Assembly (NCBI GenBank): GCA_964017185.1
Contig: OZ024870.1
Location: 30,775,621-30,839,620, forward strand
Length of the DNA stretch: 64,000 nucleotides
Direction of reading: 5' to 3'
Origin: Rugalucina vietnamica
Lineage: Eukaryota > Mollusca > Bivalvia > Lucinida > Lucinidae
The stretch's first letter is position 1. Each line of letters opens with the position of its first letter. Shown here one piece after another: positions 46,660-57,492 of this stretch. The notes under the pieces were generated by a model, which was given only the letters and a program-made list of their open reading frames with translations, was not told where the DNA came from and searched no databases. Both the position numbers and the translations under genes were made by a program.

Positions 46660-47465
46660 TATTCAGTGCCATGGATAACACCCGAAATAAGAAGTAAAAT
46701 TCGCAGAACAAATGCAACTCACACTAAGGCTAAGAAGGCTGGTAGTGCAAAAATTAGATTCAAATTTGAAACTTTACGGAGAGAAATCAAAGCTGATATA
46801 AGAAAGCAGCATGATCTGTATGTGAATAACTTGGTGTAAAGGCTGATCCAAGGAACTTTTATCGTTACAATAATAGTCAAAAGAAAGATGCCCAAGGTAT
46901 CGCCCCTTTGAAACAGAAATGGACATTGTGTTGCCCAATCAGATTTTGAAAATGCTGGTGAATTTAATGGTCAGTTCACGGATGTGTTCACCAAAACTGA
47001 ACATAACCAGGTTCCCCTTCTGAATAGAAAGGCCCCATTTATGGAAAAAAAATGTTGTTAGCAAGGAAGGTGTGACAAAACTTCTTAAAGGTTTAAACAC
47101 CCATCCAAGGCTTTAGGCCCAGACGCGCTCCACCCAAGAGTTCTAATAGAACTGGCAACCGAGTTAGACCCAGTATTTTCCCATCTCTCAACAGTCAATT
47201 GATACAGGTGAAATCCCTAAAGAATGGTCTCTAGCAAACATTTGCCCTTTGTTCAGGTCGCTGGCTAGCAATTATCGTCCAGTGTCATTAACTTGTGTAC
47301 CTTCCAAGTTGCTGGGACATATAATTTGTTCAAACATCATGGCCCATCTGAATGAACATAAACTTTTGTCAGATAAACAGTATGCTTTTAGATATGGATT
47401 ATTTTTGCTTGTTGGAAATGATGCTGCTTTGAACATAGTAACACAAATTACACATTGGACATAGA
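46660..47465 (+). mobile_element. degraded LINE reverse-transcriptase fragment
   Basis: Broken frames read PWITPEIRSKIRRTN, then FYRYNNSQKKDAQGIAPLK, GQFTDVFTKTEHNQVP, VTKLLKGLN, LGPDALHPRVL and SNYRPVSLTCVPSKLLGHII, in the order of the linker and N-terminal RT domain of CR1/Jockey-like non-LTR retrotransposons. There are at least three frame changes or stops, no catalytic YxDD block and no 3' end, so it is a fossil. It sits in the spacer between the arms of the 43687-51021 foldback. Which LINE clade it belongs to is a guess. Confidence 0.8.
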
Positions 47466-48324
47466 GAATGTTAAATTGCTAGGGTATTTTATCATTTCTT
47501 TGGATCCAGCCATTGGTTTAGAACAGATATTGACCACTTGCATCAAACATTAGTGTATAAGCACGTATTGCAATGAAAGTATCTAAAATTCAGATAAATG
47601 TCTTACATATGTTACCATTTTGCATCAAGCTAGAATGATAAGCATCAATAAATGGTTAAAACAGGAATCAGGGCACATTGAAATGTCAGAAAATAATAAG
47701 ATTTTGCAGCGTTTTTTGGTTTATTAGCACATAGTTTCAATTTAGGCTATGGCAGCAGTATTTTGGTGTGTGACATTTTGGATGGGCTATGGGTGTTTAA
47801 CAGGCCATAACTTCAAAAGTATTTTAGATATTAGAACAAATTTTGTATTGTCGGAAAGGTAAATAAATCTTCTTGAGGATGAATACTATGATTTGTCCTC
47901 GTTAATAATGTAGCAAAGTATATAAAGCACTATTTAGCTTCCAACATTCATTTAACATGTCTTTGTGAAAAAATGTTACATACGTTACACTGTGACAGGC
48001 CAACGTGAAATTCAAATGTTTCATGTTGTAGCTTGATACCCTTTCTATCAGAGGAAACACAGTTTAATCAACAGAAAAAGGTTTTCATTGATCTTTACAG
48101 CAGTTTTTATTTCAAGGGCAATTATTAGATATTCAATAGGTTACATACGTTATTGGATGTTACACGGTTACGTGACACTTTACAGAGAGCTAACATGTTT
48201 CAAAAAACTCCTAAGACATCAGGCTACATGAAAATCAAGGTCTGCAAAATTCCCCGGGGGGGGGGGGGAGCGAAACCATATCTGGCCAGTGGCCTATTAC
48301 TTACTTACTTTATAATATCCAAGT
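47466..48324. other. spacer of foldback (ii), no gene seen
   Basis: AT-rich; contains GTTACATACGTTACAC near 47975 and a related site near 48142, like the core of foldback (i). Confidence 0.4.
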
Positions 48325-48409
48325 ACCTTTGGGAAATTAGCACACTAGGAGGGTCTAGTTAATTGTCTTTAGAAAGGCGAGTTTTGCATGCTTATAAGTT
48401 AAATACATG

Positions 48410-48616
48410 TGAGCCACGACATGAGAAAACAAACAATCTGCTTATGCGAAAACAAAGGCACTGATCAGCGCCTTTGTTTTCATTCAATAGATAATACTAT
48501 CCCTCTACTTTCTAATCCAAAATTCCAAGCCTCTAGCTATCTCCAGTGTCTGTACAGCCTGGTTTGTGTCGGACCTGAAGAAAACCACATTGTTGGTTTT
48601 CTCATGTCGCGGCTCA
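48410..48616 (+). mobile_element. hairpin MITE in the right arm of foldback (ii)
   Basis: Mirror of 46344-46551, with the same shortened hairpin and the same flanking GTTTTGCATGC / GCATGCAAAAC, so both descend from one insertion. Confidence 0.9.
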
Positions 48617-49740
48617 TGTTTTTCAAAGGCTCCTTTTTTGCTTACTGCAGTCTTGTAATATCATATTAATTGGTCACCATCGCATTTCTAGAATTTATCA
48701 TGGTACTCGAAATTTCACAGAGCTGACGATTTGCTAATAACTTTGCAATGATGACCAGTGTAGATCCCTGAAAGATTCGAACATGATTTCCAACAACGCA
48801 TATGAAGATATGGAATTAAAAAGATAAAGGTTAGATCCTTTGGAAGCAGTGAAAATGTTCGAACTTGGGAAGGAGGGCGATGGACCATATTGCGCAAATT
48901 CAGATATGAAACCATCACAGTGACCCTCCTCATAATTACTGGCAACGAAACCCAGACGTGTGTGCTGCCATTTCAAGAATTTACGCCGTGGTAGTATTAA
49001 AGACTTGAAGTCTACCTTCATGGGAAAGATCTTATCCAAAGGGGATACTCCGAACTTTTGCTCATACATAGGCTCGGATCCAGCATCTGCTCCGTACCCC
49101 AAAAATATCTGGTCTGAGGGTATTTGAAGGACACCCCAAAAAATACGTGAATTCGCTATAAAAACCAACAATTCGTAAAGCAAAACCCCATAAAAAAAAG
49201 TCAAATTTTGAAGTGATCCCAAAAAATATCTGAAAAAAAAAAAAATGCCCATGCCCCAAAATATTCACATTTTCTGAAAACCCCAAAAACTATGGAAATT
49301 CAAAATTTTGATCCCCAAAAAAGTCCGCCGAGCCTACGTATATGGAAATTTTCAGAGTACCCCCTCCACCCCCGGGAGCTTATCATCTTGCTCTTCGTAT
49401 GTAATGTCATTTTTCATGTTTCGTCTGTCTTGTTTTGTCAGTTTCTTTCCTGTTTCTATCTCAATTGGGTTCTGGATCATAAAACAGTTGAACCCCAGTG
49501 AGGGGCAAATGTCTTTGACTTACAGACAAAATAGTTGTGGCGAAAAGACTTGGTTAGAAAATGAAAAAAAAAGGAAATGATTTGCAGGATGAATTGCCTA
49601 GCAGAAGAAATGGGTTGGGGCGAAACGACTTGGGTTAGTTTCGGACTTTCAACACCGTGAAGCAAAACAAGTTCTACCGGTGTTAAGTAAAAAATCTTGT
49701 CTATTGATTTTAACCGCATCATAACGAAAAAGCTACATAA

Positions 49741-50985
49741 TGGAATTTGTTCATAACATAATGAAGTTTGTACATAATATTATGAAGTTTGTACATAATA
49801 TAATGAAGTTTGCACATAATATAATGAAGTTTATTCATAACATAATGAAGTTTGTACATAATATAATGAGGTTTGTACATAATATAATGAAGTTTGTACA
49901 TAATATAATGAAGTTTGTACATAATATAATGAAGTTTGCACATCATATAATGAAGTTTGCACATCATATAATGAGGTTTGTACATAATATAATGAAGTGT
50001 GTACATAATATAATGAAGTTCGTACATAATAAAATGAAGTTTGTACATAATATAATGAAGTTTGTACATAATATAATAAAGTTTTACATAATATAATGAA
50101 GTTTGTACATAATATAATGAAGTTTGCACATCATACAATGAGGTTTGTACATAATATAATGAAGTTCGTACATAATATAATGAAGTTTGCACATAATACA
50201 ATGAGGTTTGTACATAATATAATGAAGTTCGTACATAATATAATGAAGTTTGAACATCATATAATGAGGTTTGTACATAATATAATGAAGTTTATACATC
50301 ACCTAAAGAGGTTTGCACATAATATAATGCCGTTTAAACATCATATAATGACGTTTGCACATCATATAATGATGTTTGCACATAATATAATAACGGTTGC
50401 ATAGCATATGATGAAGTATGTACATCATAAAATGGAGTTTGTAAATCATATGATGGAGTTTGTATATCATATAATGAAATATGTACACGGTATAATGGAG
50501 ATTGCTCATCATAAAATGCAGTTAGTTCATCATATAATGATGTTTGTACAGCATATAAAGACATTTTTACTTCATATAAAGACGTTTTTACATCATATAA
50601 AGAAGTTTGTACCTCATATAAAGAAGATTTCACATCATATAATGAAGTTTGCACATCATATAATGATGTTTGCACATCATATAATGAAGTCACATCAAAA
50701 AATGACGCATTCACACCATATAATGACGTTATCACATCAAATAATGAAGTTTGTACATCATATAATGACGTTTTCACATCATATGATGAAGTTTGTACAT
50801 CATATAATGATGTTTTCGCATCATATAATGAAGTTTGTACATCATATAATGACGTTTGTACATTATATAATGAAGTTTGTACAACATATAATGATGTTTC
50901 CACATCATATAATGACGTTTGTACATCATATAATGACGTTGTAACATCATATAATGACGTTTGTACATCATATAATGACGGTTAT
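49741..50985. repeat. 21-bp minisatellite, right arm of foldback (ii)
   Basis: About 59 units of ATAATGAAGTTTGTACATA with GCACATC and ACGTTT variants, twice as many as in the left arm. The 160- to 189-codon open frames here are artefacts. Confidence 0.95.
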
Positions 50986-51386
50986 TGATCATGAGACAGC
51001 TATGGCGTTCCATAATATATGCTCAGCTTGTGAGCCTTCGGCTCAGGTGAGCTAAAATATAAGACCCGTGGCGCTGCAAACGGACCTGGCTTTTACTGTC
51101 CGCTGTCGTATTTCCATATGTAAGAGTATGCCGTTGTCAATATTATAAGAAGCACAAACACTATTCAGCGATACAGTCTGAATCCACAATAAGCAATCCG
51201 GTCACTGGCCCAATGACATTTCTTCTGCACGACCTCTTATCATGCTTATGAACTAATTAACAATATCTAGATTCACATGGAAACTAATCGTTGCAAAAAG
51301 CTCTTAATCAATAGCCGTCGTTAGAAATTATTAAGTCGACTTAGCTTTCCACAATGCAATCAAGTACTTCGTAGGTTGACTTTTGT

Positions 51387-52884
51387 TAGCTCACCTGAGC
51401 CGAAGGCTCACAAGGTGAGCTTATAGGATGGCCATGCTCCGTCGTCCGTCCGTCCGTCGTCGTCCGTCCGTCCGTCCACAATTTCAAAGATCTTCTCCTC
51501 TGAAACCACTGGGCCAATCAAAACCAAACTTCATGCGGAGCATCCTTAGGAAGAGGGAACGAAAGTTTATATAAATGTGATCTAGGTCACATGACCAAGA
51601 GGGCCGCCATGCCCATATATGGTAAAAACCATAAAAAATCTTCTTCTCTGGAACCGGTGGACCGATTTCAATGAAACTTGGTATGTAGCATCAGGGACTC
51701 TGGCCCATCATAGTTTATATAAATCATGACCTTGGGTTGACCTTGACCTATTTTACGGCAAGGTCAATTTTGGTTACATAGGCTTTTCAATGGAAAAAAG
51801 TGAAAACAATAAATTTTTCAGGAAGTTTTGTAGCCAGTGACCTGAATGTTGGTAGATACAGACAACATGTTGAGCTAATGAAGTGATGTGAGTATTAAAG
51901 GTCTTGACCTTGGCCAAAGGTCATTTACAAATTAAATGTTAAACTTAATTTTCTCAGTTACCGCTCAAACAAACGAAGCCAAATTTTCTATGTAGTATCC
52001 TTAGGATGGGGGAATGAAAGTTAATATAAAAAGTTAAGGTCACATGACCAAGATGGCTGCCATGGCTATAAATAGCAAAAACCTTTAAAAATCTTCTCCT
52101 CCAGAACCAGAAGGCCTATGATTTTGAAACTTGGCATGAAGCATCAGGGGGAAGAGCTCTACAAAGTTTATATAAATCATGACCCTGGGATGACCTTGAC
52201 CTATTTTACGGCAAGGTCAACATAGGTCGCCCATGCATTTGAATGGGGAAAAATGTCATTTGACGTGAAAAACTATTTGGAAATGAGCTAATGGACTGAA
52301 TATTTATCATTCTGAAAAAAGTACCACAGGGGTAGGTCTGCCCCCACCCCGGGGCAATATACATGTATATTACCATAATATTCAAAGATCTTTTTCTCTG
52401 AAACTGCTTGGTCAATCAAAGCCAAATGTCTTGTTGAGTATTCTTAGGAAAGGAGAATGAAAGTTTATATAAATGGTCAAGGTCACATGACCAAGATGGC
52501 CACCATGGCTTTAAATAGCAAAAAAAAAAACTTATAAAAATCTTCTTCTCCAGAACGCCTATGATTTTGAAACTTGGCATGAAGCATCAGGGAGAGGAGC
52601 TCTACAAAGTTTATATAAATCATAACCTTGGGATGACCTTGACCTATTTTAGGGCAAGGCCAACATAGGTTGTTGCCATGCATTTGAATGGGGAAAGTTA
52701 GTAAAATGTTAGTAAAATGTGCCTTTGATTTTGAAACTTGGCCTGAAGCATCAATGAATACAGCTTTACAAAGTTTGTATAAAGCATGACCCTGGAATGG
52801 CCTTGACCTATTTTACGGCAAGGTCAGCTTAGGTTGCATATCCCGGTTCTCAGGTGAGCGTTTACAGGACCATTGGTCCTCTTG
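51387..52884 (+). mobile_element. Helentron-like (pearl-type) element
   Basis: The 5' hairpin AGCTCACCTGAGCCGAAGG, a CCGTCCGT microsatellite, three diverged units of about 450 bp (ACATGACCAAGATGG, TCATGACC, GACCTTGACCTATTTTA), then TCAGGTGAGCG and the terminal hairpin AGGACCATTGGTCCT (52866-52880). Confidence 0.85.
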
Positions 52885-52977
52885 TTTTCATTTCGACCTC
52901 TTAACAACATTCCTCACAACCATGCATTATGTAATGATTGAAAAAAATAAAACGTAATAAAATGCAACATTTCTCTA

Positions 52978-54358
52978 TTACATATATGTCGTAACATTGG
53001 TAACATTAGCATTATTACCAGTACTAGAATTCCGGTTTATTTTGATGCCCATAATGTTGAAAAACGTCGATTCTTGTAAAATTATGAGTCTTTTGACAAC
53101 GGTACACAACCACCCAAGTAATATTCTCCTGCATTCTTTGAATCTCCAACAATATAACAAAGTGTTCATAAAGCAACTGAGCAAAACACAGGGATATGTG
53201 AACAGTCTAGAATAAAGTGGTGTTACACATCTAACAGAAATCATTTCTATAACGAAAGGTGTTTGTAATCCAACGAATGTGGTCATTATGATAAGGATTG
53301 TACCGGATGACCCTATTGTCCTTGCTTTTGACCTTTGCTTCTGATTTGCTCCCCCGATCTGTAGAGTCCGTATCTGCCTAACATGCCTCTTGCAGATTAT
53401 GAATATTCTTAAACTACAAACTATGGTTATGATAATAAATATGCACAAAGCTGTTATAATCACAACACATACTGACACCATGTCAAAGTCTGGTAAAACA
53501 ATCGTAAGCAGCCGTAGAAATATTCCGAGGAGAATCAGTGTAAAAATATATCCGCTGATGAATTTATTACCCAAATATTTTAGGTAAATTCTAGGGTTAT
53601 CAAGGGCCATAACTCTGTCAATGGACAAACTTGCTATAAGGACCCATTCTAAGAATATAAATCCTCTATCCATTTGATAAGAAAGTTGTCCAAAGTGTTC
53701 CGAGGAAGTCCATAGTATACATGACACCAGAATAAAACCATCACATACGAAGAGGCAAAACACAAATACACGTATACTGAATGGTATCAGTCTGGCTTTC
53801 AAGAGCGTTGATGCTGCTATTAATGTTATAACCAGGTTTAATGATGATGTGATCGTAGCGGTGATATTTAGAAAATTCCTGAAAGTCAAAACTGTGTTTG
53901 TCGTGAGGCTAATAACAGTTTCATTAATAGATTCCACCATGCCCGTGCTGTTAACCATGGCTAAAAGACAAAATAAAGCATCATCATTTTGATCATGTTG
54001 CTTTTTTAAATTTAATATGGAAAATAAAGAGAGAGAAAAATGACAAAATGTGTCTAAATTTATCTGATTGGGATTAATTTGCTGTAAAATCTATTGCACT
54101 TCATAAAGAAAGTCTTATATTGCACGCACCAAATGCCGGTGAGAAATATAACAATTCAGAAAAAAAGGTATAGAGCTACCTTAAATGTCTCTAATAAAGA
54201 AACTGATGGAGATGTATGATATACGTGTCCATACATCTACAAAAATACGATGATGGGACGTAAAAAAACCAATAAGCATCGTTAAAATAGTTTCTATTTC
54301 ATTTCGTCAGTTTTAAAAAGAAAAGTAAAGATTTCATCTTACCTCCGTTCGATAGCAT
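52978..54358 (-). CDS. orphan class-A-like G-protein-coupled receptor 1
   Basis: The main exon is 53960-52978, read after the acceptor TTTTGTCTTTTAG. A short upstream exon, 54358-54343 (MLSNG plus one base, donor GTAAGA), joins it in frame for 332 residues in all. Without that exon, translation would start at 53958 and give 326. Seven hydrophobic segments are visible, at about residues 30-55, 62-84, 93-118, 132-155, 157-185, 215-240 and 250-272 of the 326-residue form. The end of TM3 is SIDRVMAL (a D-R-V form of the DRY motif) and TM7 has NTLLY in place of NPxxY. The N terminus has N-glycosylation sequons (NST, NET, NIT); the C tail is short and basic. These are hallmarks of rhodopsin-like receptors in the plasma membrane, but the ligand and subfamily are not recognisable. 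It is divergent from receptor 2, about 2 kb away. Confidence 0.78.
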
Positions 54359-54613
54359 TGACACTATGCTTCTCTGCAATTTAAATCAACATCATCCGCT
54401 TTAATGCTATTACGAGGGGTGATCAAAAGATGTCTTGCATTTAGTCGATTGGCATTTTCTTATAAATTCAACATCAAACAGATCCAGACGTATGCACACC
54501 ACTGATATTCATGTCGTCTTTTCCGGAACCAGAACTTCGACAAATAGGTAGCCGCCCAGGAGATTTTTTCTGCCATGGCTTAAAATTTCGGATGCCATCA
54601 GCCATTTAAATGT

Positions 54614-54807
54614 TTCTCAACATATGCCTGGCGTCCTTTTTGTGGGACAAAAGCTAACTATTTGCACATTTGCAGAACGCGGAGTATCATCTAGGACTAT
54701 TCTGCTTGCTTAGCGGAATTAAAATTCACTCGGGGTGTCCCTAAAATGAAAGTGGACTCACCCAAACGATAACAATGGGAAAGTCCATTTGTCAAAAGCG
54801 GTTTAAT
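54614..54807. mobile_element. worn MITE of the TTAACTCAT family
   Basis: GCCTGGCGTCCTTTTTGTGG, GCAGAACGCGG and TGAAAGTGGACTCACC follow the order of the 30540 copy. One hairpin arm has decayed. It lies upstream of GPCR 1. Confidence 0.7.
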
Positions 54808-54984
54808 GAAAATGTTAGACTGTATTGGAAATAAGCAACGTACAAATTGGAGAACCTATGAATTTACAAACTAAGACAGCGGATGGGGAAAGTCGTGCGG
54901 CATGTTTTATTCCATCTACAACCAGATGCATGTGTTTATCACCCAGGCTCTCATTATGGTATACATTTGAGTTTCTTTATTATA

Positions 54985-55221
54985 TGAGCAGCATCGTGAG
55001 AAAACGGGATTATTGCCTATGCGAAAACAAAGGCGCAGATCAGCTTCGCGGTAACCGCGAAGCTGATCAGCGCCTTTGTTTTCGCTACACGGATAGTACA
55101 ATTCCTCTTCTACTTAAATCCGAAATTTCAAGCTTCTAGCTCTTTTCTGTGCTTGTACAGGCCGGTTTGTGTCAGACCTTGTCGGAAACCCCGAAGACCG
55201 GTTTTCTTGCGTCGCGGCTCA
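54985..55221 (+). mobile_element. hairpin MITE, full length
   Basis: TGAGCAGCATCGTGAG to CGTCGCGGCTCA; consensus hairpin; TA on both flanks. Confidence 0.9.
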
Positions 55222-55885
55222 TATCAAGCAATATACGCTAATAAGCCTGAGTAATGTGCCCTTATAATGCCATGACACAAACAGTTTCTCCAATCGGGCC
55301 CCGAGGTTATAAAACTTTTTTTAAGCTCAGCTCAGCTGAGCATGAAAGTTCAACTGCTCATAAATGTTGAAATAGTCAAAATAAGTGGAAAACTCAGGTT
55401 CAGAACGCAAAAACTAGTAATTTAACATGCTCATAAACATTTTAACATTTATGAATTTATGAGCAGGATAAATAGCTGAGTTGAGCATGAAAAAAGTTTT
55501 ATAACATCGAGACCAGGCCCGTTCCCCAGTCTCAGAAGTTTTGTGTCCGTTCTGTCACTTCTTTTCTTTGTTTTCCCATAACCCGTATCATTTTGCGATG
55601 ATTTAAACGATGTCTGATTCTTAGAACAACTGTTGCAATATCAAGAACTTCATTATCCAAACTCATTAATTTTCTTTTTTCTGTGTTGACATTCTTGTTG
55701 TAAGCGATAATGGTGTCGTAATTTCTTGTTTAACGATTATGTGATAGGAGACATATACGTGTAATTAAGACTGATGGTGGATCTTGATGCTTTACGACAT
55801 CACACCAAAGAAAGCCATTACGAAAACATGCCCATGTGCTAAGTTGTAAAATTGTGCTATGCCGTAGCCCTACGCTCTGGTAGGA

Positions 55886-55934
<49 letters not shown>

Positions 55935-56409
55935 GGCAATTACAAAATAAATGACATGGCGGATTTTTTTTTTTTCTTTGTAAATGTATGGGAAATACGC
56001 CCAGCAGTCTATGTTCCCAATGGACGTCAAGCGTCCCCGGCCTAGGTAACCAGAATATCGTTTTGAGCGTGACCGAGTTTTATTCAGATCTGTGCCTCTC
56101 TATTCTGTCTCACTGTATTATTTAAAAGCGTGTTAAGTTTCTGATGAGCATTGATAGGATGTGTGAAACAAACAAATTAATCAGTTTATTAATTAAGGAT
56201 TACCACTAAGCTCAGCTACGGTCCCTGTTCGGTGGCACAGCATACTATAGCGCTAATACGCCTTTCTAATCAAATAACAGCTACATAACATTTTCATAAC
56301 TGGATTTGCGCACCAAGTCAAATGGACACAGAGAGAATCAGCAGGTGGAAATATCTCAAGTTCTTATAATTTACACAAAAAAGATCGCAGTTCATATATT
56401 CAGTATAAA
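55222..56409. other. intergenic DNA between the divergent GPCR genes
   Basis: Contains a loose inverted repeat around 55320-55500 (GCTCAGCTGAGCATG / CTGAGTTGAGCATG), a solo MITE end ATTACGAAAACATGCCC at 55817, and the GT microsatellite. No clear promoter element recognised. Confidence 0.4.
55888..55931. repeat. (GT)n microsatellite
   Basis: About 22 GT units. Confidence 0.97.
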
Positions 56410-57312
56410 ATGAATCAACTTTCGCCAGTGCTACCTAACCATTTGCTCGCCGCTTATCTCTCTGTATCAGTGTTATGTCTTGGATTGTGCTTACTATCAG
56501 CTATTGCTTTGTTCAGGACAAGGAAAACACCTTACCCCACCAAGCTGTTATCTCTTGGAGTGCTAACATTTGACAGTTTATTCATAATTTCTTCAAATTG
56601 TGGAAAATATTATGAGTTTGACAGTCCCTTGATGTTCCGACAATTTTCTCGTGCGTTTATGATAGCAGCATTGTTGAACGTAGGATGCATGTCTGTGGAG
56701 AGACTGTTTGCTCTAAATTGGCCAAATACGTACATTAGAGTGGTCACCAAAGGAAGGACCACCAAGACATGCACGGCGATAATTGTAGGATGCTTTCTAC
56801 AATTTATTCTGGCTCGGCTAGTAGGCTGTGCTATACAAGGAAAACATTTATTCTGCGAGGTGTCAGGATCATCTTACTTTCTGGTGGTTACCGCTAGTTT
56901 GTTACTCATTTCAAGCGCATCTTTCATCAAGATATACAAAATAGTTCGGAACAAAGCGACAATGACTGTAAGGATGAAAGAATATAAAGGCACATTGGCA
57001 TCATTTATATACCTGATAAACTCCGCTGTAGCAATGACTATCTACGTCGGTATTGCTGTGTATTATATGTTACGGAAACAACAAATCGTCGAAATTGTGA
57101 ACCTCACGGACTTTATTTACCTCATAAACTGTGTGTTCGATGCACTGGTATATACCATATGGTTCAAAGAAGCAAGACTTGAGGTTCTGAAAATATTCAG
57201 CAAGTTGTGTGTTCGTTTACAACCTTCGGTGGAGAGGATGCGAATGGAAGTGTTTAGCATCATCGCATATCAACCAAAAGAGACAGAAAATACGTTGAGA
57301 AACATTGTCTAA
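56410..57312 (+). CDS. orphan class-A-like G-protein-coupled receptor 2
   Basis: A single open exon of 300 residues with seven hydrophobic segments, at about 12-35, 46-62, 78-103, 119-141, 152-175, 193-218 and 229-250. TM3 ends SVERLFALNWP (an E-R-L form of DRY) and TM7 has DALVY for NPxxY, followed by a basic helix (WFKEARLEVLKIF). Receptor 1 shows the same pattern (SIDRVMALDNP; NTLLYCWRFKECR), so the two look like distant members of one lineage-specific receptor family. The ATG at 56410 is the first in frame. CAG at 56401-56403 could be a splice acceptor for a 5' exon, as in receptor 1, but none was identified. No ligand can be assigned. Confidence 0.75.
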   Translation: MNQLSPVLPNHLLAAYLSVSVLCLGLCLLSAIALFRTRKTPYPTKLLSLGVLTFDSLFIISSNCGKYYEFDSPLMFRQFSRAFMIAALLNVGCMSVERLFALNWPNTYIRVVTKGRTTKTCTAIIVGCFLQFILARLVGCAIQGKHLFCEVSGSSYFLVVTASLLLISSASFIKIYKIVRNKATMTVRMKEYKGTLASFIYLINSAVAMTIYVGIAVYYMLRKQQIVEIVNLTDFIYLINCVFDALVYTIWFKEARLEVLKIFSKLCVRLQPSVERMRMEVFSIIAYQPKETENTLRNIV

Positions 57313-57378
57313 TAATCAATTCTTCAGAAAGAGTTAAAGCTCGGGAGGTCCAGAGCAACACACGAATACACAATAACC

Positions 57379-57492
57379 AAGAGACATGCGTGTCCATAAT
57401 TTTGGAAGCTTTCATCATTTTTTTCTAGCTCCGTTAGAAGGCTGTGCTATAAAAGGAAAACATTTATTCCGCGATGTTTCAGGATCGTCTCA
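57379..57492 (+). pseudogene. relic of a GPCR 2 paralogue (TM4 to loop 2 fragment)
   Basis: About 110 bp just after GPCR 2 match its own codons from roughly 56768 to 56875. Both read AAGGAAAACATTTATTC inside a longer similar stretch (GCAIQGKHLFCEVSGSS in the gene, GCAIKGKHLFRDVSGSS here). Similarity fades on both sides, so only a fragment of a tandem duplicate remains. It ends about 250 bp before the third foldback element starts, so that insertion is not what cut it off on the right. Confidence 0.75.

Larger units (their letters stand above)
43687..51021. mobile_element. foldback element (ii), 7.3 kb, with minisatellite arms
   Basis: The ends CATATATTATGGAACGCCA (43687) and TGGCGTTCCATAATATATG (to 51021) are inverted copies. 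The left arm 43687-46632 and right arm 48325-51021 match: an outer 21-bp minisatellite, then CTACATAATGG / GTTCTACCGGTGTTAAG, a G-rich block and a hairpin MITE at mirrored positions. The 1.7-kb spacer holds a dead LINE piece. Arms built of short tandem repeats are the hallmark of Drosophila-type FB elements. No transposase was seen. Confidence 0.85.
31197..51057 (-). mobile_element. Helentron-like element split by nested insertions
   Basis: The 3' end at the left has the hairpin AGGACCAATGGTCCT (31203-31217) and AGCTCACCTGA. The 5' end at the right has TTCGGCTCAGGTGAGC (to 51053). Between them, like-oriented pieces at 31197-32108, about 32851-33467, 43415-43686 (with GGACGGACGGACG) and 51022-51057 would join into one element of about 1.8 kb once the insertions are set aside. 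A 33239-33384 palindrome lies within. That one element once spanned all pieces is inferred from matching orientation and from continuity across the foldback (i) junction. Confidence 0.65.

Noticed and set aside
43727-50985. CRISPR-like regular short repeats
   Set aside because: Direct 21-bp tandem repeats without unique spacers, in animal DNA; a minisatellite.
49719-51013. Long open frames of 118-189 codons on both strands
   Set aside because: Same 21-bp minisatellite in the other arm; frames are open on both strands at once, which is repeat structure and not coding.
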